64,000 bases of DNA from Agarivorans aestuarii (lineage in GTDB: Bacteria; Pseudomonadota; Gammaproteobacteria; Enterobacterales; Celerinatantimonadaceae). A program made the translations under genes and the position numbers. Each line of letters opens with the position of its first letter. The stretch's first letter is position 1. Below, in pieces: positions 47,165-56,060 of this stretch. The notes beneath the pieces are model-generated. The model saw only the letters and a program-made list of their open reading frames with translations. It was not told the DNA's origin and did no database searches. The stretch spans positions 1,372,501-1,436,500 of the forward strand of contig NZ_AP023033.1 of NCBI RefSeq assembly GCF_019670125.1. The letters are read 5' to 3'.

Positions 47165-47878
47165 ATGAAGACGGTTTTGATTACGGGAGTAGGTCGGCGT
47201 TTAGGTTTTTTTCTTGCACATCAGTTTGTTGGCTTAGGTTATCGGGTTATCGGTCAATATCGAAGTGAGCGCGCAGAGCTAGACGAGCTAAGAGAGCTAG
47301 GTGTAATTCTATTGCAAGCCGATTTTAGCCAACGTGACCAGCTATTAAGCTTTGTTGAACGTTTACCCAGTGAGTGTGAAAGCTTGGATGTATTGATTCA
47401 CAACGCTTCGCTATTTGTGAGTGATGACCCAAGCCACAGCCCTACGGAGCAAGCCTGTTTTTTTGATGCCATGTATGCGGTGCATATGTTGGCACCAAAG
47501 CTGATTAACGAATGCATGTACCCAGCCCTACACAAAGCCAAAGGTTGTGTGGTGGTTATGAGTGATATTTATGCTCAGCAGCCCCATGCTAAATTTCGTT
47601 CTTACTGCGCCTCAAAAGCGGGTTTAGCGAATATGCTTAAAGCCTATGCTAGCCACTGGGCACCCGAGGTAAGGGTGAATGGAATAGAGCCTGGGCCAAT
47701 GTTGTTTTTAGAAGAACATGATCAGCAGCATCGTGAACGAGTTTTGGCGCAAACCCCCTTAGCCAAAGAGGGCGGCATAGAGCCCGTGTGGCAAACCATA
47801 GAATTGCTGATTAATAATGAATACTTAACGGGGTGTTCAATTAAAGTGGATGGTGGTAGGTCGCTCACCCAGTGGTAA
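47165..47878 (+). CDS. folM: Dihydromonapterin/dihydrofolate reductase FolM
   Basis: 237 residues from ATG 47165; ATG 47147 would add six. SDR fold: VLITGVGRRLGFFLAHQFVG (TGxxxRxG), LIHNASLF, catalytic YCASKAGL (YxxxK), and EPGPMLF. FolM-type proteins reduce dihydromonapterin and dihydrofolate. Its last 42 bases overlap the convergent folK-like gene, and both act in pterin metabolism. Confidence 0.85.
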   Translation: MKTVLITGVGRRLGFFLAHQFVGLGYRVIGQYRSERAELDELRELGVILLQADFSQRDQLLSFVERLPSECESLDVLIHNASLFVSDDPSHSPTEQACFFDAMYAVHMLAPKLINECMYPALHKAKGCVVVMSDIYAQQPHAKFRSYCASKAGLANMLKAYASHWAPEVRVNGIEPGPMLFLEEHDQQHRERVLAQTPLAKEGGIEPVWQTIELLINNEYLTGCSIKVDGGRSLTQW

Positions 47879-48316
47879 GCAGCGCTGTGGGCTAAGTTGC
47901 AGGTTTATTGCTAGGGCATCAGCGAGTGCTTTAGTTGGCTTTGCAAACAGCTGTTGTTGTAACAAGAGCAAAAATGGGTCTATCTCCAAATAAGCGAGCG
48001 CAGCTTGCTGTTCAACCGGCCCAATTAAATCAATGTCTAGGCTTCTGTCTTTAGCGCTTGAGAGCGGATCGTTGCGGTTACGCCCATGCCTTGCTTCAAG
48101 CTGATTAAAAAATTGCTTAAGCTGGCTGGGGCTTTGCTTTGATTCAAACCAGCCAAGGGCATTGACAAATTTATGCTCAGTTTGCATGTCCCAAGGCGTG
48201 GTTTCGATAAACGAACTAATGGTGAGTGTATGCAAGCGTTCACCTAGTTGACACAGCGCTGCAGGCAGATGCTCAAGTGGCCGAATGTTGCTACCTAGGC
48301 TACATAAGTAAAACAT
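47837..48316 (-). CDS. folK: HPPK, 6-hydroxymethyl-7,8-dihydropterin pyrophosphokinase-like
   Basis: 159 residues, the family length. HPPK motifs: CSLGSNIRPLEHLPAA near the N terminus, ETTPWDMQTEHKFVNALGWF (substrate loop), LEARHGRNRNDPLSSAKDRS and LDIDLI (catalytic Asp pair). The usual RxxxxxPRxxDLDIL signature is present in varied form (NRNDPLSSAKDRSLDIDLIG). The motif change makes this probably a second, folM-linked paralogue rather than the housekeeping FolK. It overlaps folM tail-to-tail by 42 bases. Confidence 0.82.
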   Translation of the reverse strand: MFYLCSLGSNIRPLEHLPAALCQLGERLHTLTISSFIETTPWDMQTEHKFVNALGWFESKQSPSQLKQFFNQLEARHGRNRNDPLSSAKDRSLDIDLIGPVEQQAALAYLEIDPFLLLLQQQLFAKPTKALADALAINLQLSPQRCLPLGERPTTIHFN

Positions 48317-48416
48317 CTGGTTACTCCTGTTTAGGTTTCAATTTTATTTAGCCTTTTCGCCAGCGCTTATGCAAGCTAAACTGCTGAGCATAATCAGTTA
48401 TTTCTAGGAGTGAGTG

Positions 48417-49472
48417 GTGAATCAACCCACCTCAATGCGCCATGGCTTGGTAACGGCGGCTGCTTTAGTGGTTTTGTTGGCTGGGCTTAAAGCCGCAACA
48501 CCGGTATTAATTCCGTTTTTAATGTCGATGTTTATTGCCATTATCGCTAGCCCCATCGTTAACTTTTTAACTCGCCTTCGGATCCCTCGGGTGCTGTCGG
48601 TGTTCTTGGTATTAATGCTGATAGTGTGTTTAATCATATTGTTAGCGGGCGTTGTAGGCAGTTCTATTAGCGATTTTCGGGCCTCAATTCCCATATACCG
48701 AGAACAACTATTGGTGCAACTGGCCGGTTTAACTGAGTTTGCCGCGCGATTTGATATTGAACTGTCGATGAGCGTCGTCACTGATTACTTCGACCCGGGT
48801 ATCATTTTAGGTTTATTTGCTAATACCTTAACCGGCTTAAGTGGTGCTGCTGCTAATATCTTCATTATATTGTTGGTTACCATTTTTATGTTGCTTGAAG
48901 CCGATACTATGCCGCAACGGATGCACGACGCCATCCATAATCCCGGCGTGCGAATGTCTCAGGTGAATAAATTTCTTAAAGCAGTAAATAGCTACATTGC
49001 CGTTAAAACCTTAATTAGCTTGTTTACCGCCATTCCCATCACCATTGTGCTGACCTTACTGGATTTAGACTATGCGATCCTGTGGGGGATTTTAGCCTTT
49101 TTGCTTAATTACATTCCTAACGTGGGCTCACTAATTGCGGCTATTCCGCCAGTATTACTGGCTTTATTGCAGCTGGGGCCTAGTCAGGCCTTAGCGGTTG
49201 CTGGCCTTTATGTATCGGTAAACTTGGTGATGGGCAATGTTGTAGAACCGCGCATTATGGGCAAGGGTTTAGGCCTTTCTTCCTTGGTGGTGGTGCTATC
49301 GTTAATCTTTTGGGGGTGGTTGTTTGGCAGTGTAGGCATGTTGTTGTCGGTGCCTTTGACCATGATTATTAAAATTGGTCTGGAATCGAGTAACAGTGGA
49401 CACTGGTTCTCGCGTATCCTTAGCCACCCTGACGAACTAAAGAAAAAGAGTGAACCTGTAGATGAAGCTTGA
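48417..49472 (+). CDS. AI-2E/PerM-family membrane transporter
   Basis: 351 residues from GTG 48417, with AGGAG 6 bases upstream. AI-2E transporter-like fold of about eight hydrophobic segments; motifs include PVLIPFLMSMFIAIIASPIV, YIAVKTLISLFTAIPITIVL, LNYIPNVGSLIAAIPPVLLA and NLVMGNVVEPRIMGKGLGLS. Substrates in this family vary (autoinducer-2, ions). Its 3' end overlaps the methyltransferase gene by 11 bases. Confidence 0.88.
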   Translation: MNQPTSMRHGLVTAAALVVLLAGLKAATPVLIPFLMSMFIAIIASPIVNFLTRLRIPRVLSVFLVLMLIVCLIILLAGVVGSSISDFRASIPIYREQLLVQLAGLTEFAARFDIELSMSVVTDYFDPGIILGLFANTLTGLSGAAANIFIILLVTIFMLLEADTMPQRMHDAIHNPGVRMSQVNKFLKAVNSYIAVKTLISLFTAIPITIVLTLLDLDYAILWGILAFLLNYIPNVGSLIAAIPPVLLALLQLGPSQALAVAGLYVSVNLVMGNVVEPRIMGKGLGLSSLVVVLSLIFWGWLFGSVGMLLSVPLTMIIKIGLESSNSGHWFSRILSHPDELKKKSEPVDEA

Positions 49473-50343
49473 GCTGCCCGTCCTTAATCAACAAGCCTTA
49501 CGCGCGGTGCATGGCCGTGGCCACTGCATAGCAGGGGCTGAGTCATTCAACATCGAATGGCTGCCACCGGTAATGTTGATTGTTGCTTATGCCCCGTTAA
49601 GTGATGAGCTAATTAACCAATTAGTGCAGCAGCTAAGTGCAGAGCCTTTGGTAGAAGGTGTATTTTTGCAACAGCGTGACCAAGCCATGGCTCCGGTGAA
49701 TCACTTATGGGGTTGCGAGCAAACACCTGCTGAGGTATCAGAGCTTGGTTTACGTTATAAGGTTGAAGTAGGCACTCATCAAAACTTTGGCATTTTCTTA
49801 GATATGGCCAAAGGGCGTGAGTGGGTGACGCAGCATGCCGAGGCTAAGCAAGTACTTAATCTATTCTCTTATACTTGTGGCTTTGCCGTAGCGGCCATCG
49901 CTGGCGGTGCTAAGTCGGTGGTTAACATCGATATGAGTAAAGCCGCGCTAAGTGTTGGCCGCGACAATTTGCGCCTTAATAAGTTGGATGACAAGAAGGC
50001 GCGCTTTTTTGGTCATGATTTGTTTAAGTCTTGGGGTAAGCTGCGTAAACATGGTCCATATGAGTTGGTGATTGCTGATCCTCCGTCGATGCAAAAAGGC
50101 AGTTTTTTAGTAGAAAAAGACTACCCACGCATCATTCGCCAGCTACCTAGTTTGTTAAGCGAAAACGGCATAGCGATGTTGTGTTTAAATGCGCCTTGGT
50201 TAAGCCGAGACTTTTTGTTGGATGCAGTCGCGAGTGAAGCGCCCCAGCTAACGTGGCTTGAAACTCTAGAAAGGCCAGTCACAGTGCAAGAAAAAAGCCT
50301 CGATGATGGTTTAAAAGTACTGATATTCCAAAACCAAATCTAA
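49462..50343 (+). CDS. RlmI/RlmK-like class I methyltransferase
   Basis: 293 residues. SAM-binding motif I NLFSYTCGFAVAAIAGGAKS, acidic post-I VVNIDMSKAALS, and catalytic-type DPPS in VIADPPSMQKGSF. The family includes 23S rRNA m5C methyltransferases and uncharacterised relatives; the N-terminal PUA domain of RlmI is absent. RNA specificity not assigned. Overlaps the upstream permease gene, so co-transcribed. Confidence 0.82.
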   Translation: MKLELPVLNQQALRAVHGRGHCIAGAESFNIEWLPPVMLIVAYAPLSDELINQLVQQLSAEPLVEGVFLQQRDQAMAPVNHLWGCEQTPAEVSELGLRYKVEVGTHQNFGIFLDMAKGREWVTQHAEAKQVLNLFSYTCGFAVAAIAGGAKSVVNIDMSKAALSVGRDNLRLNKLDDKKARFFGHDLFKSWGKLRKHGPYELVIADPPSMQKGSFLVEKDYPRIIRQLPSLLSENGIAMLCLNAPWLSRDFLLDAVASEAPQLTWLETLERPVTVQEKSLDDGLKVLIFQNQI

Positions 50344-50455
50344 CTACAAATATCACAATTTAGCCCTTTATTAGCCTTTACAACCAAGCGTAAACTAACG
50401 CTCTGCTAAGCTTGTATTAAGCCTTTGATTCAAAGGTTTAATACAAGGAGCGTAT

Positions 50456-51190
50456 ATGGGGTTTCGTTTTTCTCACCTGTTTTCTTCGTTACTTAAAAGT
50501 CTTCGCGATATTTCGCCCATCGTTGTTGTTGTGCTGTTTTTTCAATGGGGAGTACTCGATAGTAGTTTGCCCAATGTCTTGAGTATTTTAGCTGGCGCAG
50601 TAATGGTAATCGTGGGCTTAAGCTTTTTTGTCATGGGCCTAGAGTTAGGCTTGTTTCCCATAGGTGAAAACCTCGCCCATGCCTTTGCCAATAAAGGCAG
50701 TTTACTGGCATTGCTAAGTTTTGCATTTTGTTTGGGCTTTGGCACTACCATTGCCGAACCTGCCTTAGTGGCTGTTGCTAAAGAGGCCGCAGAGGTAGCC
50801 GCACAAGCCAAGCATATTGAAAATACCGAAACCAGTATGCAGGAGTATGCCGCCGGTCTGCGTTTAAGTGTAGCCTTTGCCGTTGGCCTAGCGATTGTGA
50901 TTGGCGTTATTCGCATCATAAAAGGTTGGCCGCTGTATCTAATCATTATTGGTGGCTACATGCTAATAGTGCTGCTAACCATGTTTGCCCCTCAAGAGAT
51001 AATTGGCATTGCCTATGACTCCGGCGGGGTAACTACCTCAACCATTACCGTTCCGCTGGTGACAGCCTTAGGTGTAGGTTTAGCATCGGCCATTAAAGGC
51101 CGTAATCCCTTGCTCGACGGCTTTGGTTTAATTGCGTTGGCCTCGTTAACGCCGATGATGTTTGTCATGCTTTACGGGATTATCTATTGA
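50456..51190 (+). CDS. DUF1538 membrane protein, first paralogue
   Basis: 244 residues, about six hydrophobic segments. The motif [32 protein letters not shown] and [20 protein letters not shown] recur in the next gene, so the two are paralogues (internal pairs form a two-module transporter-like unit). Good AAGGAG ribosome site. DUF1538 proteins have no established function. Confidence 0.86.
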   Translation: MGFRFSHLFSSLLKSLRDISPIVVVVLFFQWGVLDSSLPNVLSILAGAVMVIVGLSFFVMGLELGLFPIGENLAHAFANKGSLLALLSFAFCLGFGTTIAEPALVAVAKEAAEVAAQAKHIENTETSMQEYAAGLRLSVAFAVGLAIVIGVIRIIKGWPLYLIIIGGYMLIVLLTMFAPQEIIGIAYDSGGVTTSTITVPLVTALGVGLASAIKGRNPLLDGFGLIALASLTPMMFVMLYGIIY

Positions 51191-51984
51191 TTAGCGCAAG
51201 CCTAATTTTTCTAGAAACCCTATTTGCTACTTTGGGGGATATTTTCCCCATTGTGGTGACCATATTGGTCTTTCAATATTTTGTGATTAAGCGGCCAATT
51301 AATCAGCCTAAACAGTTGCTGCTGGGCACGGTATTTGTGGTGTTAGGCATGGTGCTGTTTTTACTGGGTTTGGAGCAAGCCTTGTTTCCGCTAGGGCAGT
51401 CTATGGCAGAGCAACTCACCAGCGCAGAGTTTTTGGGACTAGATGAATCTACGGTGTACGTGGTTTCTGAACACTGGACAGCTTATGCCTGGATATACTT
51501 GTTTTCAGCGGCAATAGGTTTTAGTACCACCATCGCCGAGCCCTCTCTTTTAGCGGTGGCGATAAAAGCTAATGGCGTGTCGGGTGGGGCGGTATCTATA
51601 GGCGGTTTGCGGATCTCTGTAGCGATTGGTGTTGCGCTAGGCTTGGCATTAGGCAGCTACCGGATCGTGGTAGGCGATCCTCTGCATTACTACATTATTG
51701 CTGGTTATATTCTAGTGGTTATTCAAACCTTATTTGCGCCTAAAGCAATCATTCCCTTGGCTTATGATAGTGGTGGGGTGACAACGTCTACGGTTACAGT
51801 GCCCTTAGTCACCGCGCTAGGTCTAGGCTTAGCTGAATCGGTACCTGGGCGCAGCCCCTTGCTTGACGGTTTTGGCTTAATTGCCTTTGCTAGTTTATTT
51901 CCAATCATTTCGGTGCTTGCCTATGCGCAAGTCACCAGTTTCTTAGCAAGTTCTAGTCTGTCAGGAGATGACGATGAAATTTAA
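51187..51984 (+). CDS. DUF1538 membrane protein, second paralogue
   Basis: 265 residues, TTG start overlapping the upstream stop by 4 bases. Same landmarks as its partner: [55 protein letters not shown] and [17 protein letters not shown]. Together the two probably form a heteromeric membrane complex. The 3' end overlaps the PII-like gene by 11 bases. Confidence 0.86.
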   Translation: MISASLIFLETLFATLGDIFPIVVTILVFQYFVIKRPINQPKQLLLGTVFVVLGMVLFLLGLEQALFPLGQSMAEQLTSAEFLGLDESTVYVVSEHWTAYAWIYLFSAAIGFSTTIAEPSLLAVAIKANGVSGGAVSIGGLRISVAIGVALGLALGSYRIVVGDPLHYYIIAGYILVVIQTLFAPKAIIPLAYDSGGVTTSTVTVPLVTALGLGLAESVPGRSPLLDGFGLIAFASLFPIISVLAYAQVTSFLASSSLSGDDDEI

Positions 51985-52327
51985 ATTGATTCTTGCCTTT
52001 GTTGATGACCAAAAAACCACCTTGGTGCTCGATTCTGCTCGTGCTGCGGGCGCGACCGGTGCAACGGTAATTAACAACGCGCGAGGTGAAGGAGTGCATC
52101 GTAAAAAAACCTTCTTTGGATTGAATTTAGAAGCGCAGCGGGATGTATTGCTATTTGTTGTGGAAAGCCACCTTGCCAAACCTATCTTAAATACCATTAG
52201 TGCGGTGGCTGAGTTTGACCAAGAAGAAGGGCAGGGAATTGCTGTATTGCTAGACGTTGAAGAAGCGGTTGGAGTGGCTCATCAAATTCAGGCCTTAATT
52301 CACAAAGTACCTACAGATGAAGAGTAA
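51974..52327 (+). CDS. PII-family-like regulatory protein
   Basis: 117 residues from ATG 51974, with CAGGAG 6 bases before it; ATG 51968 abuts that site. PII-like ferredoxin fold: [76 protein letters not shown]. The T-loop lacks the uridylylated Tyr of GlnB/GlnK. Trimeric PII proteins gate transporters; location in the DUF1538 operon suggests it senses a nucleotide or metabolite to control these proteins. Confidence 0.82.
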   Translation: MKFKLILAFVDDQKTTLVLDSARAAGATGATVINNARGEGVHRKKTFFGLNLEAQRDVLLFVVESHLAKPILNTISAVAEFDQEEGQGIAVLLDVEEAVGVAHQIQALIHKVPTDEE

Positions 52328-52722
52328 GCGGGTTAAATGTGAATAAATAGTTATGAAGAGCTCAATAATTGTCTGCCTCTGTGTATAACTATTACGTTTT
52401 CATTTTTTTATCCACACATTCTGTGGATTAAAGTGTGTATGAAACCACTGTTTCTAAATATCTTATTGTTTTATATGACTTTTTAATGTTGCCTAAAAAA
52501 GAAGCGATGCTTTCCGGTAACTTTTTTTTAGTTGCATTCCATAGAAAACTGTTAGCGACAAATTGTTTATAGGCTCTATAACTTTTTAATCTACCTACCT
52601 CTTTGACTCGGTACAATTTGCCGCTTGTTAGTGATAAACAAAAAATAGTTGAGAAAGCTGCAATCAAAGCTGTTGCTGATTCGTTACTGCTAAGTAAAGT
52701 CATTAATGGAATAGGCAATAAG
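52328..52722. promoter_or_regulatory. Region with a cluster of DnaA-box-like sites
   Basis: 395 bases without a gene. Four 9-mers lie within 92 bases: TTATTCACA (minus, 52339-52347), TTATACACA (minus, 52380-52388), TTATCCACA (plus, 52408-52416) and TAATCCACA (minus, 52422-52430). The first three fit TTWTNCACA, and the third is a perfect strong box, facing the fourth across a 5-base spacer. A 141-codon minus-strand frame (52428-52853) crosses the DoxX gene and is rejected. The rest, up to 52722, shows nothing further. Confidence 0.6.
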
Positions 52723-53628
52723 ATGGAACAAAAGCAATTAGACAACGCAGCTTTATGGTTGCGGGTAGGCCTTGGTTTGGTGTTTATTATCGGTGGGTGC
52801 TCAAAGCTAAGTTTGTTGTTAGACCCAAGCACAGAAGCGGCAATGGTAGCCAACTATATGGGGACCACTGGTTATATTAATGAGTTATTTCAAGATTATC
52901 TGTTTTCTGCTGGATTACTTAGCCCTTGGGCATTTCTAACGACTTTATCTGCTTTTGAGTTATTTTCTGGAGTGGCTTTGGCTGCAGGTTTTTTGGTTCG
53001 GCCTTTAGCCTTATTTTACGGGTTTTTGCTATGGACCTTTGTAGTTTCGCTGCCTGTTGATACCGTACCTGGAGCATCGGTTGGCGTAAGCACTTATACT
53101 TCACCGGCGATATTTGTGCAGATTAGAGATATTACTCTTTCGGGCATGATGTTTGTGTTGTTTAACCTAGGGGCTGGTGCGCTGAGCATTGATGAACGGC
53201 TGCGCTGTAAACGTGGGGCAACCAGCAAGAATTCTCAAGACTGGCAAACGCTAGGTCTGTTGTTACGCTTTTCTTTAGGTATGACTTTTATCGTCGCTGG
53301 CTTTTTCTCGGGCTATGCAAAAATCCCTAGTTTTGCTACTCATCAGCTAGTTTTAATGGTTTTGGGTCTAATTTTTATTTTTGCCCATGGTAAAACTCTA
53401 AAAATGGGAGCTGTAGCCTGCGTATTAGTGATGATTTGGTTTATGCTTCAGAAGTTCTCTATCGATAAGTCACTGATTAAGAACTTAAATGGAGTTAAAC
53501 GAGAGTTCGCTTTAGCAGCGGCAGCCATAGTGTTGGTAAAACTGGGTGGAGGAAACCGCTTTAGTTTGCAAGACATGTTGCTAAGAGTGAAATCTTACTA
53601 CTTGTTTAACCGCGCAGTGAGTAAGTGA
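52723..53628 (+). CDS. DoxX-like membrane protein with two DoxX units
   Basis: 301 residues from ATG 52723. Two DoxX-like four-helix units: the first (about 5-155; NAALWLRVGLGLVFIIGGCS and LLSPWAFLTTLSAFELFSGV) and the second (about 170-285; LGLLLRFSLGMTFIVAGFFS). Families of DoxX are linked to quinone or thiol oxidation and often to sigma-factor operons. It precedes the ECF sigma gene by 77 bases. Confidence 0.8.
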   Translation: MEQKQLDNAALWLRVGLGLVFIIGGCSKLSLLLDPSTEAAMVANYMGTTGYINELFQDYLFSAGLLSPWAFLTTLSAFELFSGVALAAGFLVRPLALFYGFLLWTFVVSLPVDTVPGASVGVSTYTSPAIFVQIRDITLSGMMFVLFNLGAGALSIDERLRCKRGATSKNSQDWQTLGLLLRFSLGMTFIVAGFFSGYAKIPSFATHQLVLMVLGLIFIFAHGKTLKMGAVACVLVMIWFMLQKFSIDKSLIKNLNGVKREFALAAAAIVLVKLGGGNRFSLQDMLLRVKSYYLFNRAVSK

Positions 53629-53705
53629 TAGCTTGTTCGGCGTGAAAGCGCCGTGTTACTTGAATAACAAAGGAATGTCTGCTGGATAGTTAGCAGTAAG
53701 ATAGC

Positions 53706-54221
53706 ATGCTGAAATTGTTTAAACGTAAAGCCCGACCGGTATTTTCGGACGCGCTGCTTAACCAGTTATATCGCTATAGTTTTTCACTATGTCACAATAG
53801 TGAGCAGGCTTATGACCTATTGCAAAGTTGCTGCGAAAAAGTGCTGCAGAAAGATCCTCCGCCTGAACCTCTTAAACCCTTTATGATGCGAGTTATTCGC
53901 AACGAGTTCATTGATAACTTTCGCCGTAAAAAGCTGGAGTTGGTGGTGGATGAGGACCAATACATTGATGCCAGTATTGTTGAAGAGAGTCTACAAGACA
54001 TGGAGTTGCTGCTTATAGACCAGCAACATGTTGGCTTGGTGATGGAGCGTTTGTCTGAAGACGAACGCGAACTTTTATACTTATGGGCGGTAGAAGGTTT
54101 TAGTATTCAAGAAATTGCCACCACTAGCGGAGTTGCTCGAGGCACCTTGTTATCACGCGTTTCCCGCTTGAAAAAGCGTTTAAGTGATGAGTTTGGTCAC
54201 TTGATTGAGGAGGTGTCTTAA
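53706..54221 (+). CDS. ECF-type RNA polymerase sigma factor
   Basis: 171 residues. Sigma-2 region LYRYSFSLCHNSEQAYDLLQ and MMRVIRNEFIDNFRRKK; sigma-4 HTH in LSEDERELLYLWAVEGFSIQ then EIATTSGVARGTLLSRVSRL. It overlaps nothing but its stop is 1 base from the ATG of the membrane protein next, so the two are coupled. Target regulon unknown. Confidence 0.92.
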   Translation: MLKLFKRKARPVFSDALLNQLYRYSFSLCHNSEQAYDLLQSCCEKVLQKDPPPEPLKPFMMRVIRNEFIDNFRRKKLELVVDEDQYIDASIVEESLQDMELLLIDQQHVGLVMERLSEDERELLYLWAVEGFSIQEIATTSGVARGTLLSRVSRLKKRLSDEFGHLIEEVS

Positions 54222-54222
54222 G

Positions 54223-54789
54223 ATGAGCTTTAGCGCGCAAGATGGCAGCTTTAAGCAACTTACTCGAGATTACTTTCAAGAGCTGCAGCTTTCTAAGAAG
54301 CAAGTTAACAAATTACAGGGTTTAGCCAAAAGCAAGCAAATGGATGCTAGCCAATGGGCTTGGGCCAGTGCGGTCTCTTGTGTGTTGGCGGTGACTATTT
54401 ATTTGGCCTTCTTTGCCGGCATCAACTACTCCGCTATTTCTAAAGAGATTGCCTATAACCATAACAGCCAAATGCAAATGGAAGTTATGTCCTCATCGAT
54501 TAATGATATTCAAAAGCATCTTAACCGTTTGGATTTTAAGCTGATTCAATCTCAATTATTAGATAAAGATAAATGGGAGCTAATGGGAGGGCGCTACTGC
54601 AGTATTGATGGTCGCATTGCCGCTCAGTTAAAAGTAAGAAACCGTCAAAGCTTGCAAGTACACACCTTTTATCAAGCCAAGTTGCCCGAAGAGTGGCTAA
54701 ACATTACTAAGCAAAAAGAATTAGAAGTGGATGGTGTTAAGGTAAAAGTTTGGCAAGAAAAGGGCTTACTTATTGGCCTAGCTATTTAG
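54223..54789 (+). CDS. Putative membrane anti-sigma factor
   Basis: 188 residues from ATG 54223 (GAGGAGG upstream). A cytoplasmic N-terminal about 50 residues, one membrane helix (WAWASAVSCVLAVTIYLAFF, about 46-66) and a periplasmic C-terminal domain with MGGRYCSIDGRIAAQLKVRN. No zinc HxxxCxxC anti-sigma motif. Coupling to the sigma gene is the main reason for the call. Its stop is only 13 bases before the IS left end. Confidence 0.7.
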   Translation: MSFSAQDGSFKQLTRDYFQELQLSKKQVNKLQGLAKSKQMDASQWAWASAVSCVLAVTIYLAFFAGINYSAISKEIAYNHNSQMQMEVMSSSINDIQKHLNRLDFKLIQSQLLDKDKWELMGGRYCSIDGRIAAQLKVRNRQSLQVHTFYQAKLPEEWLNITKQKELEVDGVKVKVWQEKGLLIGLAI

Positions 54790-54831
54790 AAAGCTAACAA
54801 ACTGACCCGTCCTAAGATAGGTTGACGATTT

Positions 54832-55716
54832 TTAGGCCAGCTCCAGTAGCTGGCCTTTTCTATTGTGCACCTGATTGGGCGTTTCCATATTTAAACTCAG
54901 ATGCGGCCTCATAGCGTTGTATATCGCTATCGATTCTTTTACAAGTATCTTCATTTCTTTAAGCGTTTTACATCGGTACAGTAAAAACTCCTGCTTCAGT
55001 ATTCCGTTTATCCTTTCCGCCAACGCATTTTGGTAGCAATCATAACCGTCTGTCATCGATGGTCGAATTTGGTTTATCAACAGTTCATCCTGATAAACTG
55101 CCGAGCAGTATTGTGAGCCTCGGTCTGAGTGGTGTACCGCGTTAGCGATATAGCGCTTACCTTTAACCGCCATTTTCAGGGCCTTCACTACGCTGTCAGC
55201 TTTCATGTCATCACTCAAGTGATGACCGACTATTTTACGAGAAGCGGCATCGGTCACCAACGACAGATAGTGCACACCTTGGTCTGATTCAAGATAGGTC
55301 ATGTCGCTAACCAGTACATGCTCTGCATCATGTAATCCTTCCTCTTTCAGCAGGTTAGGATGTTTCTTCATCCAGTGCTTGCTGAATGTCGTTTTGGTGA
55401 AGCTTCTCTTTGGTTTAACCAGCAAACCCTCACGTCTCAAATAGGCAAAGAGCCCATCTCGTCCAAGTTTAATGTCGTGCTCAAGGAGTTTAGGCTTTAT
55501 CAACACGTAGAGCTTGCGTACACCCAATCGCGGCATATATTTACGCCAGTACTGTACCCAGTCTTTGATGACCGATAACGTCGCTCTACGGTTTTCTATT
55601 CGGGCGACCGCCTGATAAATAGATTGCCGTGAAATACCCGCCGCGCGACATGCAGCAGCTAGGTTTATTTCGCTGTCGGTTTTCGCTTGCCAGATGTGCC
55701 GGATAAGTACTTTTTT
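54832..55716 (-). CDS. IS3-family transposase OrfB, reached by -1 frameshift
   Basis: About 295 codons in the B frame from the shift site. It begins with an HTH-like TDSEINLAAACRAAGISRQS and has the rve/DDE integrase core: Asp in VSDMTYLESDQGVHYLS, Asp in HHSDRGSQYCSAVYQ, and Glu in NALAERINGILKQEFL. All three catalytic residues are present, so the element should be active. A lone internal ATG (55536) is not needed because frameshifting makes the OrfAB fusion. Confidence 0.9.
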   Translation of the reverse strand, partial: KKVLIRHIWQAKTDSEINLAAACRAAGISRQSIYQAVARIENRRATLSVIKDWVQYWRKYMPRLGVRKLYVLIKPKLLEHDIKLGRDGLFAYLRREGLLVKPKRSFTKTTFSKHWMKKHPNLLKEEGLHDAEHVLVSDMTYLESDQGVHYLSLVTDAASRKIVGHHLSDDMKADSVVKALKMAVKGKRYIANAVHHSDRGSQYCSAVYQDELLINQIRPSMTDGYDCYQNALAERINGILKQEFLLYRCKTLKEMKILVKESIAIYNAMRPHLSLNMETPNQVHNRKGQLLELA

Positions 55717-56060
55717 CTAAGGCCCGCTCCGTATTCATTGTCCATGATATCGACCATACCATTGAGGATTTGGTTACGTAGCTTCTCTTCGGCTAACTCA
55801 CGCTCAAGGCGCTTGATTGTTTCGGCTGGCGTTTCTTTTGAATTAGGCATAAGGGGATGCTGAAATGGTTTTGACCAATCAAGCCTACCATGTTTTCTGA
55901 GCCAAACCAGTACTGTTGAACGACCCTGAATGCCAAATCGGGCTTGAGCTTGTTTGTAAGTCATTTCGCCTTTTTCGACGCGCTCTACGACACCTAATTT
56001 AAAGGCCAAGGTGTAATCTCGTTGTGTGCGCTTACGGCTTGAGTTAATGGGTGTTGTCAT
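55665..56060 (-). CDS. IS3-family OrfA, with the frameshift heptamer A AAA AAG
   Basis: 131 residues. HTH of the insertion-sequence type (TQRDYTLAFKLGVVERVEKG, EMTYKQAQARFGIQGRSTVL) and a Leu-zipper-like helix TPAETIKRLERELAEEKLRN. At 55710-55716 (minus strand) AAAAAAG lies in the A frame as AGA AAA AAG. A -1 slip gives the OrfAB transposase. The frame-A stop is 55665-55667. Confidence 0.92.
   Translation of the reverse strand: MTTPINSSRKRTQRDYTLAFKLGVVERVEKGEMTYKQAQARFGIQGRSTVLVWLRKHGRLDWSKPFQHPLMPNSKETPAETIKRLERELAEEKLRNQILNGMVDIMDNEYGAGLRKKYLSGTSGKRKPTAK

Noticed and set aside
52428-52853. 141-codon minus-strand frame
   Set aside because: It crosses the start of the DoxX-like gene on the other strand and has no coding features.
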